A stretch of 64,000 nt of DNA from positions 248,001-312,000 of the forward strand of contig JACKLM010000005.1 in the NCBI GenBank assembly GCA_024235895.1. Direction: 5' to 3'. This document shows positions 13,965 through 25,558 of this stretch, in pieces. A model generated the notes under the pieces. That model did no database searches and had not been told where the DNA came from. It saw only the letters and a program-made list of their open reading frames with translations. The stretch comes from Burkholderiaceae bacterium (GTDB lineage: Bacteria > Pseudomonadota > Gammaproteobacteria > Burkholderiales > Burkholderiaceae_C). A program made the translations under genes and the position numbers. Each line of letters starts with the position of its first letter. The stretch's first letter is position 1.

Positions 13965-14860
13965 TCAGCCGGCGTCGCGTGCCGCGGCGCGGCGCAGCTC
14001 GGCACGCCGCTGCGGATGTGCAGGTCCCGCTGCGGGAACGGGAATTCGATCCCCTCGGCGCGGAAGCGGTCGTAGATCGCGAAATTGAGCTGGCTCGCGA
14101 GCCGGCCCTTGCGGTCGACGAGGCTGGCCGACCAGGCGCGCAGCTCGAACAGCAGCCCATCGTCGCCGAACTGCATCAGCCGCACCGCCGGCGGGGGCTG
14201 CTCGAGGACGTCCGGGTCGGCCGCGGCGACCTCCAGCAGCACGCGCTCGACATGGCGCGCATCGCTGCCGTAGGCGACGGCCACCGGGATGCGGAAGCGC
14301 ACCTGGTTGTCGTTGTACTGCCAGTTGACGACCTCGTCGGTGATGAACTTGGAGTTGGGGACGATGACCGCGATGTTGTCGTTGTTCAGCACCGTCGTCG
14401 CGCGCGCGCCGATCTCGATCACGCTGCCGTCGGTGCCGCCGACGACGATGCGGTCGCCGATCTTGATCGGCCGCTCGAACATGATGATCAGCCCCGCGAT
14501 GAAATTGCTGACGACGTTCTGCAGCCCGAAGCCGATGCCGATGCCGATCGCGCCGGCCAGCACGTTGAAGGTCGTCAGGTCGATGCCGGCGGTCTGCACG
14601 ATCACCAGCAGCCCGACCAGCAGCACCGCGTAGCGCACCAGCGTCGCCGCGGCCAGGCGCGCGCTGGTGTCCAGCCGATGCCGCAGCAACGGCCCGTCGG
14701 CCAGCCAGCGCTGCAGCCGGCGTGCCAGCCACATCAGCAGCAGCACCGCCACGACCAGGTAGGTGACCGACCCCAGCGTGATCGCGCCGTCGGCCGTCTT
14801 CACCAGCGGCAGCGCCATCAGTTCGCGCGCGTGGCGCAGCAGCTCGAGGGTGGTTTCCAT
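13965..14860 (-). pseudogene. mscS: MscS-type mechanosensitive channel, frameshift near its C-terminus
   Basis: Inner-membrane channel of about 298 residues that releases solutes during hypo-osmotic shock. Start ATG 14860 (METTLELLRHARELM). Three membrane segments precede the glycine/alanine-rich pore helix and gate region NVLAGAIGIGIGFGLQNVVSNFIAGLIIMFERPIKIGDRI, the signature of the family, followed by the beta domain (VPNSKFITDEVVNW) and a cytoplasmic alpha/beta domain. Near 14000, CCGAG replaces an expected CCGGAG, so the C-terminus leaves frame and runs into the thioesterase. With one base restored it ends ELRRAAARDAG at 13965. Length and all key motifs are otherwise normal, so the protein may well be functional in the organism. 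Confidence 0.78.
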
Positions 14861-15012
14861 CGTCGGGGGTCCCTGGCGGTCGATGCGGGCGACCGGGTGC
14901 AGCATGACGATGATGCCGCAGCGTCAGCCCGCCGCCCCGGCGCATTCGACGAGCGACCATGAAAGCAGACCCCATGCCCCGCATGGCAGCGAGGCACGGG
15001 GCCTGCGCGCAG

Positions 15013-15046
15013 GTCGTCCGCGTCCTGGCGTCGCCAGGCGGACGAC
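15013..15046 (-). terminator. Hairpin after the histone-H1-like gene
   Basis: GTCGTCCGC...CCTGGCG pairs with CGCCAGG...GCGGACGAC around a very small loop, 14 bases past the stop of the minus-strand gene ending at 15060. It has no T-run. The rest of 14861-15059 shows nothing else recognisable. Confidence 0.45.
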
Positions 15047-15059
15047 CGGCTCGAGGCGT

Positions 15060-15593
15060 TCAGGCCTGCGCGGACTGCTCGGCGGCGCGCCGGTTCGCGG
15101 CGCGGGTGGCCGCGGCCTTGCGCGCGGCGGCGCTGCGCTTGGCGCTGGTGGCGGCCTTCTCGGCCGAGCGCGCCGCCTGCGCAGCCTTGCGCCTGACGTT
15201 GCGGGTCGCCTCGACGGCGGTCTGCGTCGCCTCGTCGACGACGGCCTCGGCACGGCGCTCGACCTGACGCACGGCGCGCGTCGTGCGGCGGCGCGCGCTG
15301 GCGGCCTGCTGCTCGACGCTGCGCTGCGCGCCGCGCACGGTGCGGCGCGCGTCGGCGACGAGGTCCTCGGCCGCCGACTGCGCGCGGCCGGCGGCACGCT
15401 CGACGGTGGCGCGTGCGTTGCCCAGCGCCGCGCTGGCGGCGTCGGCCAGGCGCGACGCACGGTCGGACACGGCGCGCTGCACGCGTGCGGCGGCGACCAG
15501 GACGTGGTCGGCGACCTTCGTCAGCGTGGAGGGCTTGCGCGTGCTGCGGCGCGGCGCGTTGCGGGTCGTGGAGGCGTTGCGGGTGCGGGCCAT
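15060..15593 (-). CDS. Histone-H1-like Ala/Arg/Lys-rich protein
   Basis: A 177-residue, strongly basic protein made almost only of Ala, Arg, Lys, Ser, Thr and Glu. The N-terminus (MARTRNASTTRNAPRRSTRK) and the C-terminus (AATSAKRSAAARKAAATRAANRRAAEQ) resemble histone-H1-like DNA-binding tails of betaproteobacteria. The middle (about residues 35-130) has heptad-like alternation of Ala, Val, Arg and Glu (VERAAGRAQSAAEDLVADARRTV), suggesting a long amphipathic helix or coiled coil. Likely role: nucleoid or polyanion binding; it could instead be phasin-like given the helical middle, so function is uncertain. AAGGAA precedes the ATG at 15593 with good spacing. It is divergent from the SLC13 permease gene; no promoter is clear in the 229-bp spacer. 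Confidence 0.6.
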   Translation of the reverse strand: MARTRNASTTRNAPRRSTRKPSTLTKVADHVLVAAARVQRAVSDRASRLADAASAALGNARATVERAAGRAQSAAEDLVADARRTVRGAQRSVEQQAASARRRTTRAVRQVERRAEAVVDEATQTAVEATRNVRRKAAQAARSAEKAATSAKRSAAARKAAATRAANRRAAEQSAQA

Positions 15594-15822
15594 GGCAGAT
15601 TTCCTTCGGGACGGTGGTGGAATCGGATGGCGCAGCCTCACGGGCCGCGACCTGGGAGGATTCTCGGGTGCCGCGCTCGCGCAGAAGGCGATCCGAGAGG
15701 AGCCTCTAACCCAGGATGGCCGTGCCCCACCGTCGTCGCCGCGTGGCGCGTGGCGGCGGCGCGCACAGGCGGCGCCACAATGCGTCGCGGACCGCGCCAG
15801 CCGCCAGACCCGTGCCAGACCC

Positions 15823-17879
15823 ATGTCGACCGACCAGATCCTCGTCCTGACCATCCTCGCGGCCACGGTGGCGATGTTCCTGTGGGGCCGCTGGCGGCAC
15901 GACATGGTCGCCGCCGGCGCGCTGCTGGCCTGTGTGATCACGGGGCTGGTCGCGCCGGCGGACGCCTTCGCCGGCTTCGGCCACCCGGCGGTGATCACGG
16001 TCGCCTGCGTGCTCGTGCTCAGCCGCGGGCTGCAGACCTCGGGCGCGGTCGACGTGCTGGCGCGCACCGTGCTGCCGGCACGTGCCGGGCCGACGCTGGG
16101 CATCGGCGCGCTGGTCGTGCTGGCGGCGCTGCTGTCGGGCTTCATGAACAACGTCGGCGCGCTGGCGCTTCTGATGCCGGTGGCGATCCAGCTCGCCGCG
16201 CGGCTGGAGCTGCCGCCGGGCAAGGTGCTGATGCCGCTGGCCTTCGGGTCGATCCTGGGCGGCATGACGACGCTGATCGGCACGCCGCCGAACCTGATCG
16301 TGGCGGGCTTCCGCCAGCAGCTGCCGGGGCGCGAAGGCTTCGGGATGTTCGACTACACCGCGGTCGGTGCGCCGGTGGCGCTGCTGGGCGCGCTGTTCAT
16401 CGTGCTGGTCGGCTGGCGGATCGTGCCGGCGCGCAAACAATCGGGCGCCGAGGGCTTCGAGACCGGCGCCTACATCACCGAGGCGCGCGTCGCCGAGGGC
16501 AGCAAGTCCGCCGGGCGCAGCCTGCGCGAGGTCGAGGCCTCGCTGGACGAGATCGGCGCGCAGGTGATCGGGCTGGTTCGCAACGCCACCCGCATCGTCG
16601 CGCCGCACCCGCGACGCAAGCTTCGCGAGGGCGACATCCTGGTCGTCGAGGCGGAGGCCGAGGCGCTGGCCAAGATGCTGTCCGAGCTCGGCCTGAAGCT
16701 CGAGGAGGCGGTCGAGCCGAAGAGGACCGACGGCGACGAGCAAGCCGAACCCGGTGCCGACGAAGGCGGCGCGCGGGACGACGGCAGCAAGGGCGAGGAG
16801 GGCGATACGGGCGCGACGGGTCAGAAGGTCGGGAAGGCCGAAAGCGACGAGCAGGCGGAGAAGGGCGAGCAGGCGGAGAGGGGCGAGCAGGCGAAGAAGG
16901 GCGAGCCGGCGAAGAAGGACGACAAGGGCGAGAAGGACGCCAAGGGCAAGCAGGGCAGGAGCGACGACGGGAGCGATGACGAGGAGGCGAAGCCGGAGAA
17001 GGACGAGAAGGCCGCCGATGCCGGCGACCTCGTGCTGGTCGAGCTCGCGGTCCTGCCCGCCTCGGTGCTGGTCGGCCGCTCGGCGAGCGACATCCTGCTG
17101 CGCACGCGCTACGGGCTGAACCTGCTGGCGGTGTCGCGCCAGGGGCAGCGATCGATGGTGCGCCTGCGGTCGCTGGCGCTGCGCGCCGGCGACCTGCTGC
17201 TGATGCAGGGGCACAGGAGTCGATCGCCGAATTCGCGTCCGACAACGGCTGCGTGCCGCTGGCCGAGCGCGAGCTGCGCATCCCGGACCGGCGCAAGGCG
17301 ATCACGGCGGCGCTGGTGATGCTGGCATCGGTGGGCGTGGCCGCATTCGGGCTGCTCCCGGCGGCCACGGCCTTCCTCGCCGGCGTGCTGGCGTCGATGG
17401 CCTTGCGCACGGTGCCGCCGCGCGCGGTCTACGACGCCGTCGACTGGCCGGTGATCGTGCTGCTGGCGGCGCTGATCCCGGTGGCCGGCGCGATGGAGTC
17501 CAGCGGCGCGGCCGACCTCGTCGCGCGCGTGCTGCTCGAGGGCGTCGCGCAAGGCCACGCGGTCGGCGCGCTGGTGCTGATCCTGGTCGTGACGATGTTC
17601 CTGTCGGACGTGATGAACAACGCCGCCACCGCCGCGGTCATGTGCCCGATCGCGATCGGCACCGCGTCGGCGCTCGGCGCGAGCGCCGACGCCTTCCTGA
17701 TGGCGGTGGCGATCGGCGCCTCGTGCGCCTTCCTGACGCCGATCGGGCACCAGAACAATACGCTCATCCTCGGGCCGGGCGGATTCCGCTTCGGCGACTA
17801 CTGGCGGCTCGGGCTGCCGCTGGAGCTGCTGGTGATCGCGGTGGCGGTGCCGCTGCTGCTGGTCGTCTGGCCACTGTAG
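15823..17879 (+). pseudogene. SLC13-type permease with two RCK_C domains and a charged repeat insert; one frameshift
   Basis: Inner-membrane transporter of the ArsB/NhaD-SLC13 group for an anion such as a dicarboxylate or sulfate. Start ATG 15823. The N-terminal half has six or so membrane segments with GFMNNVGALALLMPVAIQLA and FGSILGGMTTLIGTPPNLIV, the conserved re-entrant SNT-like motifs. RCK_C/TrkA_C domains follow at about residues 225-300 and 400-460. Between them lies a Glu/Lys/Gly/Asp-rich stretch of about 100 residues (16735-17025). The C-terminal half repeats the motif as LSDVMNNAATAAVMCPIA and PIGHQNNTLI. One base is missing near 17209-17214, after LLLMQG; restoring it gives about 685 residues. 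The neighbouring CBS-DUF294 gene starts 73 bases later, so the two may be co-expressed. Confidence 0.8.
16849..16920. repeat. 18-bp in-frame tandem repeat in the SLC13 gene
   Basis: Four imperfect copies of GAGCAGGCGGAGAAGGGC encode EQAEKG, EQAERG, EQAKKG and EPAKKD. They form the core of the charged linker between the two RCK_C domains. Copy number may vary by slippage. Confidence 0.85.
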
Positions 17880-17952
17880 GCCCCACGGCACGTGCCGCGC
17901 CGGGTGGCGTCGCCCCTATCATCGGCGGCCGCGCAACCACCGAGGACGCCCG

Positions 17953-19440
17953 ATGCCGGACCAGGATGTCGATCCCGCCGCCGCGACTGGCGACGACGCG
18001 GGCGCGGGCGACCCGCGGCTGTTCTTCCTGCCGGTGGCCGAGGTCTGCAGCCGCCGCGTCGTGAGCTGCGCGCCGGGCGACCGCGTCGACGCCGTCGCCA
18101 CGACGATGCGCGAGCAGGGTGTGTCCAGCGTCGTCGTCCTCGATGGCGTCGCCGCGGCCGGCATCGTCACCGACCGCGACCTGCGCAACAAGGTCGTCGC
18201 TGCCGGCTGCGACCCGCGCGCGCTGACCGCGGCCGAGGTGATGAGCGCGCCGCTGCTCAGCGTCGGCGAGCGCGCGCCGGTGCACGAGGCGCTGTACCGC
18301 ATGAGCCGCGAGCGCATCCACCGTGTCGGCGTCGTCGACGATGCAGGTGCGCTGGTCGGCCTGGTCACCGCGACCGACGTGCTGCGGCTGCAGGCGCGCT
18401 CGGCGCTGGCGCTGGTGCACGAGATCGAGCAGGCGGCCGACGTCGAGGCGTTGGGCGCCGCGCACCGGCGCATCGAGCGGCTGGTCGTGCGGCTGGTGCG
18501 CACCGGGGTGCCGACGCCGGAGCTGGTGCGCACCGTCGCGCAGCTCAACGACCGCGTGCTGGTGCGGCTGATCGAGCTGGTGCGCGCGCGCGACTTCCCC
18601 GCGCTCACGACGCGCTTCGCCTTTCTCGTGCTGGGCAGCGAGGCGCGGCGCGAGCAGACGCTGGCGACCGACCAGGACAACGCGATCGTCCACGCCGACG
18701 ACCTCGGCGGCGACGAGCTCACCGAACTGGAGCGCTTCTCGCATGCGGTGATCGACGCCCTGATCGGCATCGGCGTGCCCGAGTGCAAGGGCGGCATCAT
18801 GGCGCGCAACCCCGAGTGGCGGCGCAGCCTGGCGCAGTGGAAGCACACGCTGGAGCGCTGGTATGGCACGCCCACGCCCGAGCACGTGCTGGCCGGCGCG
18901 ATGTTCTTCGACCTGCGCACCGTCTACGGTGACGCCGGCTTCGAGCGCGAGCTGAAGCAGCATGTCGCGGCAGTGCTGCACGACAACGCGCGCTTCCTGG
19001 TGCATGCCGGGGCCAACGTCGTCAAGTTCGCGCCGCCGCTCGGGCTGTTCGGCCGCCTGAAGACCGAGCGCAAGAACGGCCGCCGGACGATGGACATCAA
19101 GAAGGCCGGGCTGTTCCTGATCACCGAGGGGGTCAAGGTGCTCGCGCAGCAGGCCGGGCATGTCGACGGCGGCACGCGCGAGCGCATCCACGCGCTGGCC
19201 ACGGGCGGCGTGCTGCGTCCGGCCGAGGCCGGCGACATCGAGGCCGCATTCGACTGGCTGGCCGAGCTGCGCCTGCGCGCGCAGGTGCAGGCGATCGAGG
19301 CCGGCGGCAAGCCGGTCAACGAGCTCGACGTCGACCGGCTCGACTCGATCGAGCGCATGCGGCTGAAGGTGGCGCTGGAGACGGTGGCGATGCTGCGCAC
19401 GCTGCTCGAGCAGCGGCTGCGGCTGGAGACGGTGCGTTGA
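17953..19440 (+). CDS. CBS-pair plus DUF294 nucleotidyltransferase-like protein
   Basis: A 495-residue cytoplasmic protein. Two CBS repeats lie at about residues 28-150 (CAPGDRVDAVATTMREQGVSSVVVLD; VTDRDLRNKV; ERIHRVGVVDDAG) and probably sense an adenine nucleotide. The DUF294 domain follows with LGSEARREQTLATDQDNAIV near residue 227, the G-S-x-R-x-E/D-x-D metal site seen in GlnD-like nucleotidyltransferases. A C-terminal DUF294_C helical domain holds DIKKAGLFLITEGVKVLA and ERMRLKVALETV. No cyclic-nucleotide-binding domain is seen, though many relatives have one. In other bacteria such proteins sit beside sodium/solute symporters or exonuclease domains; here the neighbour is the SLC13 permease. 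Regulation of that transporter is inferred only. Confidence 0.8.
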   Translation: MPDQDVDPAAATGDDAGAGDPRLFFLPVAEVCSRRVVSCAPGDRVDAVATTMREQGVSSVVVLDGVAAAGIVTDRDLRNKVVAAGCDPRALTAAEVMSAPLLSVGERAPVHEALYRMSRERIHRVGVVDDAGALVGLVTATDVLRLQARSALALVHEIEQAADVEALGAAHRRIERLVVRLVRTGVPTPELVRTVAQLNDRVLVRLIELVRARDFPALTTRFAFLVLGSEARREQTLATDQDNAIVHADDLGGDELTELERFSHAVIDALIGIGVPECKGGIMARNPEWRRSLAQWKHTLERWYGTPTPEHVLAGAMFFDLRTVYGDAGFERELKQHVAAVLHDNARFLVHAGANVVKFAPPLGLFGRLKTERKNGRRTMDIKKAGLFLITEGVKVLAQQAGHVDGGTRERIHALATGGVLRPAEAGDIEAAFDWLAELRLRAQVQAIEAGGKPVNELDVDRLDSIERMRLKVALETVAMLRTLLEQRLRLETVR

Positions 19441-19500
19441 ACGATCCGCGCGCCGCGGCGGCGCCGCCGCCGCCTTGCACAGCCGGACCCGCTGGCCGGT

Positions 19501-20739
19501 CTATGCCGGCGACAGCGCGTCGTCGAGCACCTCGATCCAGTGCCGCACCGGCGTCGCGGTGCCGCTCTGCAGGTGCTGGATGCACCCGATGTTGGCCGAG
19601 ACGATGCAATGCGGCTCCAGCGATTGCAGGTGCGACAGCTTGCGGTCGCGAAGCTGCGTGGACAGCTCGGGCTGCAGCACCGAGTAGGTGCCGGCGGAGC
19701 CGCAGCACAGGTGGCTTTCGGAGGCAGCCAGCTCGACCTTGAACCCGAGTTCGCTCAGGTTCGTCTCGACACCGCCGCGCAACTGCTGGCCGTGCTGCAG
19801 CGTGCACGGCGGGTGGAACGCCAGCCGCCGCACCGCGCCGGGCTTGACCAGCGGCCGCAGGCGCGGCAGCAGCTCGGGCAGCCATTCGCTGATGTCGCGG
19901 GTCAGTGCGCCGATGCGCGCCGCCTTGTCGGCATAGGCCGGGTCGGCGGCCAGGGCATGGCCGTATTCCTTGACCATCACCCCGCAGCCCGACGCGTTCA
20001 TCACGATCGCCTCGACGCCGCCGGCCTCGACATGCGGCCACCAGGCGTCGATGTTGCGGCGCATGTCGGCCAGCCCGCCTTCGTGGTCGCCCAGGTGCGT
20101 GCGCAGCGCGCCGCAGCAGCCGGCCTCGGGGGCGACCAGCGTCTGGATGCCGGCGGCGTCGAGCACGCGGGCGGTGGCGCTGTTGACATTCGGCATCATC
20201 GCCGGCTGCACGCAGCCCGCCAGCATCAACACCTTGCGCGCATGCGCGCGGGTCGGCCACACCTTGCTGCGCGCCCCGCCAGGCGCGGGCACCTTGTCCT
20301 TCAGCGCCGGCGGCAGCAGCGGCCGCACCATCTGCCCCATCTTCATGGCCGGCGCGAACAGCGGCGAAGTCAGGCCCTCCTTGAGCAGCCAGCGCACGGC
20401 CCTTTCGGCCGGCGGGCGCGCGACGCGCTGGTCGACGAGCTTGCGACCGATGTCCACCAGATGGCCGTACTCGACGCCGCTCGGGCAGGTGGTCTCGCAG
20501 TTGCGGCAGGTCAGGCAGCGGTCGAGGTGCAGCTGCGTCGACCGGGTCGGCGTCGCGCCTTCCAGCACCTGCTTGATCAGGTAGATGCGCCCGCGCGGGC
20601 CGTCGAGCTCGTCGCCGAGCAGCTGGTAGGTCGGGCAGGTCGCGGTGCAGAAGCCGCAGTGCACGCACTTGCGCAGGATGGCCTCGGCCGCATCGCCGTC
20701 GCGCGTGCCTTTGAACTCGGCGCTCAACTCGGTTTGCAT
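19501..20739 (-). CDS. glcF: Glycolate oxidase iron-sulfur subunit
   Basis: A 412-residue iron-sulfur subunit that passes electrons from the flavoprotein subunits GlcD/GlcE to the respiratory chain during oxidation of glycolate (or D-lactate) to the 2-oxo acid. Two ferredoxin-like [4Fe-4S] motifs are intact: [12 protein letters not shown] (Cys 25, 28, 31, 35) and [12 protein letters not shown] (Cys 75, 78, 81, 85). Two CCG domains follow, with [10 protein letters not shown]...[11 protein letters not shown] and FHPPCTLQH...[10 protein letters not shown], which ligate further iron-sulfur or haem-type centres. It is the last gene of a minus-strand run lysR-dctP-dctQ-dctM-glcD-glcE-glcF and starts ten bases after glcE ends, so it is very probably co-transcribed. 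Confidence 0.93.
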   Translation of the reverse strand: MQTELSAEFKGTRDGDAAEAILRKCVHCGFCTATCPTYQLLGDELDGPRGRIYLIKQVLEGATPTRSTQLHLDRCLTCRNCETTCPSGVEYGHLVDIGRKLVDQRVARPPAERAVRWLLKEGLTSPLFAPAMKMGQMVRPLLPPALKDKVPAPGGARSKVWPTRAHARKVLMLAGCVQPAMMPNVNSATARVLDAAGIQTLVAPEAGCCGALRTHLGDHEGGLADMRRNIDAWWPHVEAGGVEAIVMNASGCGVMVKEYGHALAADPAYADKAARIGALTRDISEWLPELLPRLRPLVKPGAVRRLAFHPPCTLQHGQQLRGGVETNLSELGFKVELAASESHLCCGSAGTYSVLQPELSTQLRDRKLSHLQSLEPHCIVSANIGCIQHLQSGTATPVRHWIEVLDDALSPA

Positions 20740-20749
20740 GCCGGCGCTC

Positions 20750-21958
20750 TCACAGGTCGGGGTACAGCCGACCGGGGTTGAAGATGCGGTCGGGGTCGAA
20801 GGCCTGCTTCAGGCTGCGGTGCAGCCGCATCAGGACCTCGGGCAGCGGGCCGGCCAAGGCGGCCGCGGACCCGGGGGCCGGACGGATGCAGCTGGCGTGG
20901 CCGCCCACCGCCGCGGCCAGCGCCTGCACCTGGGCCGCCGGCGCGGCCGTGCGCAGCCAGCGCTGCGCGCCCCCCCACTCGATGAAGACCGGGCCCGGCG
21001 TGCCCAGCACCGGCGCGGTGGGCGGGACCGACAGCCGCCACAGCGACTGTCCGGCCGCCGCATCGGCCGCCGTCGGCCGGAAGAAGGCCAGCCGCTGGTC
21101 GCGCACGGCCTGCCACCAGGCGGTGGCCTCGTTGGCGTCCAGCGCGCGCCCGCCGTGGGCGCTGCACAGCCTGCCGGCCGCGGCCAGCACGGCGGCACGC
21201 GCGCCTGCAAGCCGCAGGCGCAGCTGCCCCTCGTGCCAGCTGCTGGCGTGGACCGGCAGCGGCTGGCGCCGCCAGGCGGTCAGCAGCGCCAGGGCCTGCT
21301 CCTGCCCGACGTCGAAGGCCAGCGTGGTCTGCGCCGGCGGGCGCGGCAGCACTTTCAGCGAGACCTCGAGGATCACGCCCAGCACCCCCATCGAGCCGGC
21401 GAGCACGCGTGCCACGTCGTAGCCGGCGACGTTCTTCATCACCTGGCCGCCGAAGCGCAGCACCTCGCCGCGGCCGTTCAGCATGGTGGCGCCGAGCAAG
21501 TGGTCGCGCACGCTGCCGACGGCCGGGCGCGCCGGCCCGGACAGGCCGGCGGCCACCATGCCGCCCACGGTCCCGCCCGCCGCACGGTCGCCTGCGTCCC
21601 CGTGCGGCTCGGGCGGGTCGTCTTCGGCCGGGCTGCCGGTGGTGTCCGATGCACCAGGGCCGGCGGGGGCGTCGAAGCGCGGCGGCTCGAACGGCAGGCA
21701 CTGGCCGTGCTCGGCCAGCGCCGCTTCCAGTTCCAGCAGCGGCGTTCCCGCGCGCACCGTCACCACCAGTTCGCTGGGCTCGTGGCTGCTGATGCCGGCC
21801 AGCGGCTGCAGGTCCAGCGGCTCGTCGCCGGCCCGCCGCGACCCGAAGGGCTTGGTGCCGGCGCCACGGATGTCGAGCGCGGCGCGCCGGCCGCGCGCGT
21901 CGTTGACCTGGTCGACGAGCCGGCGCAGCGCCGGGTCCTGCGCAGCGGGGTCGTCCAT
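20750..21958 (-). CDS. glcE: Glycolate oxidase FAD-binding subunit GlcE
   Basis: A 402-residue FAD_binding_4 protein that forms the catalytic complex with GlcD. The FAD-binding part includes [65 protein letters not shown] and [20 protein letters not shown]. The C-terminus has [18 protein letters not shown], the usual end. A Pro/Gly/Asp/Glu-rich insertion at about residues 100-125 ([22 protein letters not shown]) makes it longer than the usual 350-370. The ATG at 21958 overlaps the glcD stop by one base (TGATG), indicating translational coupling. Confidence 0.92.
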   Translation of the reverse strand: MDDPAAQDPALRRLVDQVNDARGRRAALDIRGAGTKPFGSRRAGDEPLDLQPLAGISSHEPSELVVTVRAGTPLLELEAALAEHGQCLPFEPPRFDAPAGPGASDTTGSPAEDDPPEPHGDAGDRAAGGTVGGMVAAGLSGPARPAVGSVRDHLLGATMLNGRGEVLRFGGQVMKNVAGYDVARVLAGSMGVLGVILEVSLKVLPRPPAQTTLAFDVGQEQALALLTAWRRQPLPVHASSWHEGQLRLRLAGARAAVLAAAGRLCSAHGGRALDANEATAWWQAVRDQRLAFFRPTAADAAAGQSLWRLSVPPTAPVLGTPGPVFIEWGGAQRWLRTAAPAAQVQALAAAVGGHASCIRPAPGSAAALAGPLPEVLMRLHRSLKQAFDPDRIFNPGRLYPDL

Positions 21959-23465
21959 CAGAACCTCGGCAGTTCGGGGAAGGGCAGCAGGCCGCGCAGC
22001 ACCTTCAGCTTGCCGTACTCGGCGCAGCGCTGCAGGGTCGGGATGACCTTGCCCGGGTTGAGCAGCGCCGGCGGGTCGAAGGCGCGCTTGACGGCCTCCA
22101 TCTGCGCGAGTTCCTCGGCGCTGAACTGCACGCACATCGAATCGAGCTTCTCGACGCCGACGCCGTGCTCGCCGGTGATGGTGCCGCCGAGGTGAACGCT
22201 GGTCTCGAGGATCTCGGCGCCGAAGCGCTCGCAGCGCGCGAGCTGGTCGGGGTCGTTGGCGTCGAACAGGATCAACGGGTGCAGGTTGCCGTCCCCGGCG
22301 TGGAAGACGTTCGCGCAGCGCAGCCCGTACTTCTGTTCCATCGCCTCGATGGCGCGCAGGATCTCCGCCAGCCGCTTGCGCGGGATGGTGCTGTCCATGC
22401 ACATGTAGTCGGGGCTGATGCGGCCGCTGGCCGGAAACGCATTCTTGCGCCCGCTCCAGAACTTCAGCCGCTGTGCCTCGTCGCGGCTGACCTGCAGCCG
22501 CGTGGCGCCGGCCTGGCGCAGCACGACGCTCATGCGCTCGATCTCCTCGGCCACCTCCTCGGCCGTGCCGTCGCTCTCGCACAGCAGCAGCGCGGCGGCG
22601 TCGAGGTCGTAACCGGCGTGGACGAAGTCCTCCACCGCCGCGGTCATGCGGCGGTCCATCAGCTCCAGGCCGGCGGGGATGATGCCGGCCGCGATGACGG
22701 CGGCCACCGCGCGGCCGGCCGATTCGATATCGGCGAAGCTGGCCATGATGCAGCGCGCCAGCGGGGGCCTGGGCGTCAGCTTGACGGTGACCTCCAGGAC
22801 CACCGCCAGCATGCCCTCGCTGCCGACCAGCAGCGGCAGCAGGTCCAGCCCCGGCGCGTCCAGCGCCGTGCTGCCGAAGCCGACGGGCTCGCCCTGCACC
22901 GTGTAGCCGCGTACCTGCAGCACGTTGTGCAGCGTCAGGCCGTACTTCAGGCAGTGCACGCCGCCGCTGTTCTCGGCCACGTTGCCGCCGATGGTGCAGG
23001 CGATCTGGCTGCTGGGGTCGGGCGCGTAGTACAGGCCGAAGGGGGCCGCCGCCTCGCTGATGGCCAGGTTGCGCACGCCTGCCTGCACGGTGGCCGTGCA
23101 CGACTGCGGGCAGACCTGGACGATGCGGTTGAACTTGGCCAGCGACAGTGTCACGCCCTGCTCGTGCGGCAGCGCGCCGCCCGACAGCCCGGTGCCCGCA
23201 CCACGCGCCACCACCGGCACCTGCAGCATGGCAGCAGCGCAGCACCTCGGCCACCTGCGACTCGGTCTCGGGCAGCACCACCACCAGCGGCCGCGCGCGG
23301 TAGGCGGTCAGGCCGTCGCACTCGTAGGGCTTGGTGTCCTCGCCGCGGTGCAGGATGCAGTGGGCCGGCAGGACGCGGGCCAGCGCGCCCACCACCTCGG
23401 CGCGCCGCTGCGCGGCGTCGGCGCGGTTGTCTGCGCGGGTATCGGTCAAGGCGTCGACGATCACG
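21958..23465 (-). pseudogene. glcD: Glycolate oxidase subunit GlcD, one frameshift near the N-terminus
   Basis: Flavoprotein subunit that oxidises glycolate to glyoxylate at the membrane. The main part (from about 23229) is uninterrupted and highly typical: VPVVARGAGTGLSGGALPHEQGVTLSLAKFN, YYAPDPSSQIACTIGGNVAENSGGVHCLKYG, VGSEGMLAVVLEVTVKL, KNAFPASGRISPDYMCMDSTIPR, NVFHAGDGNLHPLILFD and TGEHGVGVEKL. The first 75 residues (HCILHRGEDTKPYECDGLTAYR...EVLRCCHA) lie in another frame; one missing base near 23230 explains it. I place the start at GTG 23465, giving about 502 residues after correction. Upstream the frame is open into dctM with no stop, so the exact start is uncertain. Confidence 0.83.
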
Positions 23466-23468
23466 GCA

Positions 23469-24840
<1,372 letters not shown>

Positions 24841-24855
24841 GTCAGCCCCCCGGCT

Positions 24856-25422
24856 TCAGGACGCAACGCGGGCGGGGCGCGACAGGGCCACCCACACGCG
24901 CGTCAACCGGCCCAGGGCCACGAGTGCCAGCAGCGCGAAGGCGCTGACGATGAAGGACTTGAGGAACCAGCGGTAGGGCAGACCGCCCGGCGCGGCCGAC
25001 ACCTCGCTCAGCGTGAAGGACGACCAGAAGAACGGCAGCGAGAACCACAGCACCACCAGCGTGAACGGCAGCAGCAGCCCGGCGATGCCGACCGCCTCGA
25101 TCCACAGCCGGGTGCGCGGGCTGAGCTTCTCCGCCAGCACGTCGATGCGCACGTTGCGCTCCCGCGCCTCGGTGAAGCTCAGGCCGAGCATGAAGCCGAT
25201 CGCGTACAGGTGCCACTGCAACTCTTCCATCGCGATCGAGCCCCTGCCGAATGCGTAGCGCGCGACGACCTGGACGACGATCACCAGCACCAAGAGCGTC
25301 CACAGCACCGAGGCGATCTCGCCGATCCAGCCGACGAGGCGATCGACCGCGCGCGACAGTGCGGTCACGGGCAGATGGTGCAGGTCGTGCGCCGCCTCGG
25401 GCGGCGCGAGAGGCTTGTCCAC
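24856..25422 (-). CDS. dctQ: TRAP transporter small permease (DctQ type)
   Basis: A 188-residue membrane protein that pairs with DctM. It has the expected four hydrophobic segments (about residues 33-55, 65-85, 105-130, 155-178) and the family-typical VVARYAFGRGSIAMEELQWHLYAIGFMLGLSFTEARERNVRIDVLAEKLSPRTRLWIEAVG, which covers segment 2 and the cytoplasmic loop. It begins about 140 bases after dctP ends and its stop lies 15 bases before dctM, fitting an operon. Assignment as part of a mannitol/chloroaromatic-type or 2-hydroxyacid TRAP set cannot be decided from this subunit. Confidence 0.9.
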   Translation of the reverse strand: MDKPLAPPEAAHDLHHLPVTALSRAVDRLVGWIGEIASVLWTLLVLVIVVQVVARYAFGRGSIAMEELQWHLYAIGFMLGLSFTEARERNVRIDVLAEKLSPRTRLWIEAVGIAGLLLPFTLVVLWFSLPFFWSSFTLSEVSAAPGGLPYRWFLKSFIVSAFALLALVALGRLTRVWVALSRPARVAS

Positions 25423-25558
25423 GGTCGGGTCTCCTGCTGGCCGCGCGCGGGCAGCGGCCCTGTTGTTGTCGACGGCCGGGAACGATCGCCGCGGCCCGGC
25501 GGCGATCGTGGGCCGCGGCGGGCCGCGCGCGCGGGACGCGCGCCGGCCGGTCGCGTCG

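Noticed and set aside
13373..14905. A genuine MscS-thioesterase fusion protein
   Set aside because: A natural mscS C-terminus and stop exist one frame away, and the two functions are unrelated.
19441..19500. GGCGGCGCCGCC palindrome between convergent genes as bidirectional terminator
   Set aside because: Short GC palindromes are expected by chance at this base composition and there is no loop, T-run or longer stem.
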